Source: Candidatus Hydrogenedentota bacterium (GTDB lineage Bacteria; UBA8481; J006). Taken from it: a DNA stretch of 41,073 nucleotides. How positions within the stretch are numbered: position 1 is the first letter of the stretch; the number at the start of each line of letters is the position of its first letter. The position numbers and the translations under genes were made by a program. Location: NCBI GenBank assembly GCA_003697085.1, contig RFFU01000058.1:1-41073 (forward strand). The letters are read 5' to 3'. Under the pieces are notes generated by a model that was given only the letters and a program-made list of their open reading frames with translations, searched no databases and was not told the DNA's origin. This document shows positions 34,804 through 41,073 of the stretch, piece by piece.

Positions 34804-37800
34804 TCACCGTTCCTCCTCCGCCGGGGTCCGCAAAAAACGCAACATCGTCTCGATGCGCCCCCGCATCCGCTGGATCTCTTTGTCTTCTGGATGTGACGAC
34901 AAATACTGATCTATCAACGTCAAGGCCTCTCGGTACCGCCCGGCACGGATTTCCCCTTCGATCGCCGAGCGGGTTGCCGTATTTTTTACCGGTTCCGTCG
35001 CCGGTTGTAAAGCGGGAATCTTACCTTTTTCCTTCGAAACCGACTTCGGCGTCGAGCCGCCTCCGCCAACCACCGACTCGAGCACGCGCAGACGGGAACG
35101 AATTCCCTCGAGGACGGTGTTGCCTGGAGATTCGCGCAACGCCCTTTCGACAAGATCCCTCGCCTCGGAATACCGCCGCTCGGTCACGAGCCGCCGAATC
35201 TCCTTCAGTGTCTCCGCGGAGACCGGCTTGGAAGGAACGGATCTCTTCCCAACCGTCCCGGGCTTCTTCGCCGATTTTCCTTCTTCGAGAGGGACAATCC
35301 GGGGCCCGCGCGGAAGAATCACCGGTGCCGGCAACTCCACTCCGGAAACAACCGGTTCGACATCGATCAACAATGCATTGCCGTCCGTCCCGGTGCGAAG
35401 AGAGGCCGGAGCGGACGCGTGAATCAGGACGCGCACTCCGGTGGCATCCTGCACGAGGTTGACGAGGGAAACGAAGCCGATCCGGTCGATCTGAGAGATA
35501 GCTCGGTGAGCCAAGGTCGCTCCCTTCAGCCGCAACTCCAATAACGAGTCCGTAATTCTGCGGACGGAGGACGGAGACAGCGGTCCGTTCCCCAGAAGGG
35601 AAAGCCGTGTGCCCCCCGCTCGCTCCTCCGCCGTCACGAAGACGACTTCCGGGTTACCCAACACCCCCGGCGGCACCACCGCCGCCTCGAAATCGATCTC
35701 CTCCGCCTTGTCGTAAACGAGATACGCTCCGGCGGATCCATTGCTGAAGAGAGCGCCCTGAAGGTTGGAGGGAAGAAGCGTGCCGGAGGCGGCGGTCTTG
35801 CGTCCTTCCTTTATTTGGACAGCGCGAAGACGCAGCCCCGTGCCGTCGTTACCGAAATTCTTGACGATATTGGAGAAACTGTCCCTTGCCGTGATTCGGA
35901 ACTTGAGAAGTTCACCAGCGCGGAACTTTCCCGATTCCGCCGGCCGGATATCGAAGGCCACGGCTGGGCCCGGCTCGACCGTAAAGACCGACGACTTCCC
36001 CTCGATCCGAAGAACCTGATCCTCAACTGCCACCGAGAAACGCCCCGCTTTTCTCGCACGCAACACGATCTCGGCGACTCCTTCCCGAAAGACCATATTC
36101 GCGATCCCTTCGATCTCGAAGACATCCCCCGCGGAGCGCCCATCCTCGCCACGCACTTCAACGGAAAGGGAAGCGGAGGCCGGAGAATAATCGCGAATCT
36201 TGTTGCCCAACCGATCACGCATCTCGATCCGCACCGGCAAAAGGTCGCCCGCGGAAACGGATTCGGGAACGGAGACGACCAGTTGCGCGGGTCGCGAAGG
36301 AATCACGTGGACCTTTTCCGAGCGCCCGAGAATCTTCGAGCCGATCTCGCGGGCCACGAGGACCTGATCGCCGGTTTCCAGAAATGTCACCTCCACCTCG
36401 GCCACTCCGTTGTGGAAGACCTCCGACTCTAGAAGCGGCGGAGCGACTGGAGCCCCTTGTTCGGTGTAGAGCGCCACGCGGGCACCGCGTCGCGAATAAC
36501 CCGCCACGGCGTTCCCGAACTCATCAAGAGCGGTCACCGAGACCTTCACCGGCTCACCGGCGGCGGCGCGCGGCGGAATGACGAGGCGAAACCGCGCCGG
36601 CTCGGAAGAGGTCACCAGAACGGCGCCGCTCTTTCCCGTCGCCGTTCCCGCTTTTTCGAGAAGATCGAGATGGATCGACTCGGCCGTGTTGTACCGGACC
36701 TTGACCAGCGCCACGCCCTCCTCGAACGCTGCCGGCCCGACTTCCGACGGCTCGAGATCGCCGTTTCCATCCGAAACAAAGAGAACGGGCGAGCCGGTCC
36801 GATCATAATCCGTAACGACATTGCCGAAACGGTCCAAAGCCACGACGGCCACCTCGAAGGGATCGTTCGCGATCGCCGATTGCGGTGCCTCGACGCGGTA
36901 AGAAGCAACCGCCGCCGGAAGAACCGTCACCGCCGCCGATTGCCCCGCGATCCCCTTCCCCGCATCGACCACCTGGAGCGCAAGCGTTCCCGTCTTGAAA
37001 CATTTGACAGTGAAAAACGCCGTCCCCGAACGAAAATCACGCGCGGTCACCACGGGAGCCTCGATCTCGGACCCGTCCGTGGACCGGACCGTCAGGCGAA
37101 GGTTCTCATCGCGGGGGTCTGAAACGAGATTGCCGAAACGATCGTAAGCGACAACCTGAACCGCCAACGGCTCGCCCGCCCGTGCCTCGGAAGCGGCTAA
37201 AACCTCCAACCGCTCGATCCTTCCCCCCGTCACTTTAAGCCATTCACGGCTCTCACCCCTTTTGACCCCCGAAGCGTCGGAAACGATCACCCGCACCTTC
37301 TCCGCTCGATCGTACCGAACACTGATCATCGCCAACCCCTTTTCGAACTCCGAAGGACTCACGGCGGCCGGTGTCAGATGCCCCGATCCGGACGTCGAAA
37401 GCCTCAAGACGTTTCCGGTCTTGTTGAAATCCGTAATCGTGTTTCCCGCCGCGTCTCGGGCCTCAAGAGCCACAAGAAACGGTTCACCGGCGGGAACGGG
37501 CTTTCGCGGTACAGAAACGACCACCTCGGCCAAGGCTCCGGCGCGAAAATGGATCGGGTGAGACCTTCCGGCAATCCCCGCGAACTCTACCTCGATCGGC
37601 GTCTTCTCCGCCTGATTGTAACGAACCTTCACGCGAGCCCGTCCGTTCTCAAAATAACTCAACGGAATCTTCGCCGGATCAAAAGACCCCACGGCTCCGA
37701 CCGCGGCGGGTAGGATCTTTACCTCCCCGGCACGCTCTTCCAGACCCGAGACGGGATTCCCGTATCGGTCCTTCACCTCGACGGCGATCTCTATCGGTTC

Positions 37801-38286
37801 CCCAACCCGTGCCTCCGCCGGCGAGAAAACCTCGATCGAGGCCGGTGGGCCGGGTTCGATCGAGAAGCGTGAGGATCGACCGACCGCCGGGAATCTCCGG
37901 GCGCGCACGCGGAGATAATAAAGACCGACGGATTTGAATACGACCCGCGCCCGCAAAACTCCGCCCTCGAACGCCCCCGCGGAAAAACGCTCCGGCGAGA
38001 CCGGCTCCGTCTGCAAGTGCTGCACCTTCACCGGAACCATCTCCAGGAGAATTCCCTCCCCGATGCGATCGTAATCCTTCACGATGTTCCCCTGCGCGTC
38101 ACGGACCACGATTCGGATTTCCGAAGGATCCCCGGCGCGATTCGCTTCGGGGACCGATACTTCGAAACTCGCCGGTGTCCCCGCCTCCACCTCCAAGGCG
38201 CCGACCCCACTCGTCCCGCACAGAATCGCCAGCATCAACATCAGAATGACCCCGCCCAGTAATCCCGACTCTCTTCGAACTCTCAT
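34804..38286 (-). CDS. Secreted protein with eight Ig-like repeats, an AMIN domain and TPR-like C terminus
   Basis: This 1,160-residue protein starts at ATG 38286 after AGAGG; the open frame continues upstream into pilP but without a signal sequence. A signal peptide (GLLGGVILMLMLAILCG) is followed by eight repeats of about 105 residues, each opening with a P-A-S/R-F/V-x-V strand and containing A-G-E/D-P followed by a D-R-F/Y-G-N-x-V/I turn, typical of bacterial Ig-like/invasin-type domains. An AMIN domain sits at about 892-978 (VVNLVQDATGVRVLIHASAP-like) and TPR-like helices end the protein (about 1030-1160). AMIN domains often bind peptidoglycan and occur in secretin partners. The gene lies between pilP and the secretin, so it probably anchors or extends the pilus channel in the cell wall or at the surface. 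No exact homologue is known to me. Confidence 0.75.
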   Translation of the reverse strand: MRVRRESGLLGGVILMLMLAILCGTSGVGALEVEAGTPASFEVSVPEANRAGDPSEIRIVVRDAQGNIVKDYDRIGEGILLEMVPVKVQHLQTEPVSPERFSAGAFEGGVLRARVVFKSVGLYYLRVRARRFPAVGRSSRFSIEPGPPASIEVFSPAEARVGEPIEIAVEVKDRYGNPVSGLEERAGEVKILPAAVGAVGSFDPAKIPLSYFENGRARVKVRYNQAEKTPIEVEFAGIAGRSHPIHFRAGALAEVVVSVPRKPVPAGEPFLVALEARDAAGNTITDFNKTGNVLRLSTSGSGHLTPAAVSPSEFEKGLAMISVRYDRAEKVRVIVSDASGVKRGESREWLKVTGGRIERLEVLAASEARAGEPLAVQVVAYDRFGNLVSDPRDENLRLTVRSTDGSEIEAPVVTARDFRSGTAFFTVKCFKTGTLALQVVDAGKGIAGQSAAVTVLPAAVASYRVEAPQSAIANDPFEVAVVALDRFGNVVTDYDRTGSPVLFVSDGNGDLEPSEVGPAAFEEGVALVKVRYNTAESIHLDLLEKAGTATGKSGAVLVTSSEPARFRLVIPPRAAAGEPVKVSVTALDEFGNAVAGYSRRGARVALYTEQGAPVAPPLLESEVFHNGVAEVEVTFLETGDQVLVAREIGSKILGRSEKVHVIPSRPAQLVVSVPESVSAGDLLPVRIEMRDRLGNKIRDYSPASASLSVEVRGEDGRSAGDVFEIEGIANMVFREGVAEIVLRARKAGRFSVAVEDQVLRIEGKSSVFTVEPGPAVAFDIRPAESGKFRAGELLKFRITARDSFSNIVKNFGNDGTGLRLRAVQIKEGRKTAASGTLLPSNLQGALFSNGSAGAYLVYDKAEEIDFEAAVVPPGVLGNPEVVFVTAEERAGGTRLSLLGNGPLSPSSVRRITDSLLELRLKGATLAHRAISQIDRIGFVSLVNLVQDATGVRVLIHASAPASLRTGTDGNALLIDVEPVVSGVELPAPVILPRGPRIVPLEEGKSAKKPGTVGKRSVPSKPVSAETLKEIRRLVTERRYSEARDLVERALRESPGNTVLEGIRSRLRVLESVVGGGGSTPKSVSKEKGKIPALQPATEPVKNTATRSAIEGEIRAGRYREALTLIDQYLSSHPEDKEIQRMRGRIETMLRFLRTPAEEER

Positions 38287-38380
38287 CGCAACCTCTTCTC
38301 CCTGCTTCGATGCCTCGTCCACTTTTCTCCGCCCGACGATCTCATTCTCGATAACCCTCCGGTCCTTAAAGCCCTTTCTC

Positions 38381-39025
38381 CTATCGTATCCGAATATCGC
38401 CGCGGATCGAACCGGCATCCGGCCCCGAATACCATGGCTGCCCCTCGACCTCCGGCGATTCCAACGGAAGGAAGGTGTCCAAAGACCCTTCCTGGGAAAG
38501 CCAGATACCATCCCGCTTGATCGCGGTTACCTTCACGTCCGTGTTCGGTAGATTCATTCCAACCGTGATCTCCACCGCCGGTTCCCCGTTGATGCTGATC
38601 AGAGCAAGATAGCGGCCATCCAGCTTCAAAATACCGTACAAGAGAAAATCATCCGTCACAATCGGATAACGCTCCGCCTCCCCCTCTCCGCCGCCCCCAG
38701 CCGCCTCTTCCTTTCCCTTCTCGGGACGTTCCTCCTCCCCTCCTCTTCTCTGTTGCCGTACGATGGCCTTCTCATATTCCTTCGGCCTCTCGAAGGGTTC
38801 CCATTTCAATAACGCTTCCGGGATCCGACCATTGGTGCGAATCTCCGTGTCCGTCCCCGACTCGAATCCCAACGAAACTTGTCGGATCTTCGGAGGCGGC
38901 GGAGGCGGCAACTCGGCCATCGGATCCGTCGTTGCAACCTGCTGTAACGGGTACGCCATTCCCAAATTCCCCAACAGCGTCAGAACCACGGCGATCTGAG
39001 GTAAACGCGCCTTGAAATTCTCCAC
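38381..39025 (-). CDS. pilP: Type IV pilus assembly protein PilP-like
   Basis: This 214-residue protein has an N-terminal hydrophobic helix (about 10-25, IAVVLTLLGNLGMAYPL), a proline-rich stretch (PPPPPP), a charged linker and a C-terminal beta domain (about 120-200) with DDFLLYGILKLDGRYLALI and VGMNLPNTDVKVTAI, the pattern of PilP. PilP links the inner-membrane PilM-N-O complex to the secretin's N0 domain. It follows pilO by four bases and precedes the Ig-like gene by 94. A long acidic/glycine-rich insert (about 95-118) is unusual. The family call is by position and fold pattern; sequence signal is moderate. Confidence 0.7.
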   Translation of the reverse strand: MENFKARLPQIAVVLTLLGNLGMAYPLQQVATTDPMAELPPPPPPKIRQVSLGFESGTDTEIRTNGRIPEALLKWEPFERPKEYEKAIVRQQRRGGEEERPEKGKEEAAGGGGEGEAERYPIVTDDFLLYGILKLDGRYLALISINGEPAVEITVGMNLPNTDVKVTAIKRDGIWLSQEGSLDTFLPLESPEVEGQPWYSGPDAGSIRGDIRIR

Positions 39026-39029
39026 GCCC

Positions 39030-39575
39030 CTACTCCTCCGCTCCCGGCTCGATGTAGGAATAAGTCTCGAGGCTTAAGTCCATTTGATACTTGTCTTCTT
39101 TCTCCTCCCCTTCCCGCGCCAGATTGAAACCGGTCACATTTATGATCCGTTCGTAATTGCGTAGTTTGTGGAGAACCCGCATCGCAGTCTGAAAGGAAAT
39201 CCCGTGAATTCCCGTAATGCTGATTCTGTGGACGCGGTAAATATCGAGAACTTCCGGGGCGCTGACATTCTTCGCATCGATCTGGTCCGAAGTGATTCCA
39301 ACTTCCTCCAGAATGGGCAGAACCATCAAGAGAAGATCGTCCAACTGAGCACCCGAGGGCAACTTCGAAAGAGAGGCTTCCAGGAGGCGTTGAAGCTCTC
39401 GCTCCTCGGCGCTGACCTTCTCCAGTTTCGGAGCATTGGCTCGAGCATTCGAAAGATTCGTCTGAAGTTCGTTGATCTCCGTCTCCCAGCCTTCGTACTC
39501 CGGATAAAAGGTGTCGTACGCGTAATAGGCCCCCAATCCGATCAGGAGAATGGCATAGATGAGATTCTTCGTCAC
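39030..39575 (-). CDS. pilO: Type IV pilus assembly protein PilO
   Basis: This 181-residue inner-membrane protein has one N-terminal helix (about 4-21), a coiled coil (about 28-75, with ELQTNLSNARANAPKLEKV and ERELQRLLEASL) and a ferredoxin-like C-terminal domain. This is the PilO form. PilO pairs with PilN and with PilP to build the periplasmic alignment complex between the pilus motor and the secretin. The start overlaps the pilM-pilN stop by four bases and the end is four bases before pilP, as in standard pilMNOPQ operons. Confidence 0.85.
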   Translation of the reverse strand: MTKNLIYAILLIGLGAYYAYDTFYPEYEGWETEINELQTNLSNARANAPKLEKVSAEERELQRLLEASLSKLPSGAQLDDLLLMVLPILEEVGITSDQIDAKNVSAPEVLDIYRVHRISITGIHGISFQTAMRVLHKLRNYERIINVTGFNLAREGEEKEDKYQMDLSLETYSYIEPGAEE

Positions 39576-41073
39576 TCCCCCGCGCCTCCTTCCGCTTGGT
39601 TCTCTTCCATCGCTTCGCCTCCCCCTGACTCACCGCCGGAAACCTTCTTCTCCGCCGAGTCCGCTCTTGATGAGCCGGAAACGGCTGAGGATTCTTCCTT
39701 CGTTGCCGGTCCCGTGTCTTCGCCCGTCCCGGCGATACCCCCCGCCGTCTCCCCCGAATCGCTTTCCACCGGTTCGAGAGCAATCTCTTCTCCCTCCTCT
39801 CCCGCCGCCGCGGCTTCTTCCTCATCGTATTCATCCGCCGCGCCGGGGGTCGGGAACTTGAATTTCAACGTTGAACTCCATTGCCATACATCCAAATCGC
39901 CAACCTTCGTTTTGGAGGTTGAAAGCCCTTCCCCCGCATATTCCAGATACGGCGAATTCTTCACATTGTTATAGAAAGTTCGAACGTCATTCTCGTCCGT
40001 CGTCGATAACGAAAGGGTTACTCCCGTCGGAGCCATGCTGAAACTCGTCTGGGCAATCCACGTCTTCTCCGGTAGGACCTCGCGAATCGCGTTCATAATC
40101 GCAATCCAATCATATTTGCCGACCTCTAACTCGTGAATCGTGTTGAAACGGGTCTCTAACTCGTTTCGCCTCTTCTCCACTTCGTCAAGCCGTTGCAAAA
40201 CTTCCTTGTACTTCACCGGTTTTCCGTTCACGAGAAACGGCTTCCCATTGATCTTAACGACACCGTCGTACTCCTGATTCAACCGCTCTACGGCAGTCTT
40301 GCGATGAGAATACTTGAAATAACACCAACCCGCAATCTGTCCCAAAAGGACGATCGCCAGAACACTGGCGTACCTCAGTAACGTCGCCTTCTTGCCCTCC
40401 AGAATCTTTCGGACCATATCGCCCGGGAGAAGATTCATCGTCAGGACTTCGGGATTGAGCAAACGAAGCGCCAATCCGTACGCCGTCTGGTAAACCTGCG
40501 GTGACTCGGGCGGGGACGAAATCTTCGCGCCTCCTAATGCGTCCACGAACTCGACTTCCATATTCAGCCGAGTCGAGAGAAACTCCTGTAAGCCGGCTAT
40601 CGCGGATCCGCCGCCCGTGATGAATATCTTCGTGACGGGCTCTCCCCCCTCCTGCGACGTATAATACTCCAACGAACGGCGTATCTCTGCCAGCATCCGC
40701 TCGGCCAAGGGCTGCACAACACCCGAAACGTCGGCCGCAGTCCCTGATGCTGCGTTCGGGTCCTGCCCTCCACTCATCGGAGGCTTCGGGGGAAGAGGCG
40801 GCGGTCCCCCGGGTTTCGTTCCCGGCGGCGCTGGCGGCGCGGGCGGACCGCCGGGCCTTGCTCCCGGCGGCGGCGGTGGCGCAGGCGGACCGCCGGGCCT
40901 TGCTCCCGGCGGCGGCGGTGGCGCAGGCGGGCCTGTCAATCTTGCTCCCGCGCTCGAAGCACCGCCGCCCAATAATGAGGCGCCTCCGCCAGCAGGACCG
41001 CTTCCGGAGACACCTGGCGATGACGGAGCCCCCATCAGTTTTGGCCCGCTAGGAGGTTTTACTCCGAGCAAAC
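39572..41073 (-). CDS. PilM-PilN fusion with proline-rich insertion (partial; 5' end outside window)
   Basis: The gene runs off the right edge; about 500 residues are seen. They begin in a Pro/Gly/Ala-rich region of at least 100 residues (many PPAPPPPPGARPGG units) and continue into the C-terminal part of PilM (AEIRRSLEYY, IFITGGGSAIAGL). Directly in frame follows PilN, opening LTMNLLPGDMV, with one membrane helix (about 240-260), a coiled coil and a beta domain, ending in an acidic, low-complexity tail. PilM is a cytoplasmic ATPase-like protein that grips the N terminus of PilN; here the two are one chain. The fusion is read directly from an uninterrupted frame. Fe-S or other catalytic sites are not expected. 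Confidence 0.85.
   Translation of the reverse strand, partial: LLGVKPPSGPKLMGAPSSPGVSGSGPAGGGASLLGGGASSAGARLTGPPAPPPPPGARPGGPPAPPPPPGARPGGPPAPPAPPGTKPGGPPPLPPKPPMSGGQDPNAASGTAADVSGVVQPLAERMLAEIRRSLEYYTSQEGGEPVTKIFITGGGSAIAGLQEFLSTRLNMEVEFVDALGGAKISSPPESPQVYQTAYGLALRLLNPEVLTMNLLPGDMVRKILEGKKATLLRYASVLAIVLLGQIAGWCYFKYSHRKTAVERLNQEYDGVVKINGKPFLVNGKPVKYKEVLQRLDEVEKRRNELETRFNTIHELEVGKYDWIAIMNAIREVLPEKTWIAQTSFSMAPTGVTLSLSTTDENDVRTFYNNVKNSPYLEYAGEGLSTSKTKVGDLDVWQWSSTLKFKFPTPGAADEYDEEEAAAAGEEGEEIALEPVESDSGETAGGIAGTGEDTGPATKEESSAVSGSSRADSAEKKVSGGESGGGEAMEENQAEGGAGE
40800..40935 (-). repeat. 42-bp tandem repeat encoding the proline-rich region of PilM
   Basis: A 42-bp unit (14 codons) is repeated two times exactly and with one or more diverged copies, at period 42 (start points near 40845 and 40887). 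It encodes the PAPPPPPGARPGGP block. Being a multiple of three it can vary in copy number without breaking the frame. GC content here is higher than around it. Confidence 0.85.

Noticed and set aside
38287-38511. Longer start for the Ig-like protein inside pilP
   Set aside because: The added residues are arginine-rich and come before the signal peptide; ATG 38286 has a ribosome site and begins the signal peptide.
1-41073. CRISPR arrays, rRNA and tRNA genes
   Set aside because: No regularly spaced direct repeats of CRISPR size and no recognisable RNA gene sequence were found on reading; a covariance search was not possible.

Overview
The window looks like a chromosomal segment of an aerobic, Gram-negative (diderm), probably uncultured bacterium. 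The support is an outer-membrane secretin, a predicted outer-membrane beta-barrel and a complete alternative complex III (ACIII) plus caa3 oxidase operon. The DNA is fairly GC-rich, and three gaps carry dispersed palindromic repeats of the kind seen in large planctomycete- or candidate-phylum-like genomes. The phylum cannot be fixed from the sequence alone. I see no rRNA, tRNA, CRISPR array, insertion sequence or phage gene.

Layout. (1) 1-465: repeat-rich gap. (2) 466-7246, plus strand: a tightly coupled set of six genes: a PqqD-like small protein, an ATP-grasp ligase, a diaminopimelate/ornithine-decarboxylase-like PLP enzyme, a urea-transporter-like membrane domain fused to an M23 peptidase, a TPR plus YaiO-like outer-membrane barrel, and a secreted TPR protein. 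Together they would span cytoplasm, inner membrane, periplasm and outer membrane. (3) 7247-9123: two repeat islands flanking a nucleotide-sugar epimerase (minus strand) and a truncated RelE-like toxin remnant. (4) 9124-22181, minus strand: respiratory operon ctaB, actB, actC, actD, actF, sco, coxA, coxC, coxD, coxB, a membrane-anchored cytochrome c and actA (pentaheme). Quinol would be oxidised by ACIII and electrons passed through cytochrome c domains to an A2-type caa3 oxidase; Sco and CtaB mature the oxidase. (5) 22325-41073, minus strand: a type IV pilus/secretin operon, read from the right edge: a partial pilM-pilN fusion, pilO, pilP, an eight-repeat Ig-like/AMIN/TPR protein, a giant secretin, a GAF-domain membrane sensor and an aconitase-like protein that lacks key iron-sulfur and catalytic residues.

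The most striking object is the secretin. Its coding region covers about 8.9 kb. It has an AMIN domain (interrupted by an apparent single-base frameshift), two Ig-like domains, an N0/STN domain, about 23 consecutive N1-type ring modules, a normal secretin barrel domain and then four ComEA-like helix-hairpin-helix domains at the C terminus. This looks like a type IV pilus secretin with a built-in candidate DNA-binding tail. The second candidate for an undescribed system is the PqqD/ATP-grasp/decarboxylase/urea-channel-M23/barrel cluster at the left. Most genes within each operon overlap by 1-8 nt or are separated by short gaps, so translational coupling is likely throughout.
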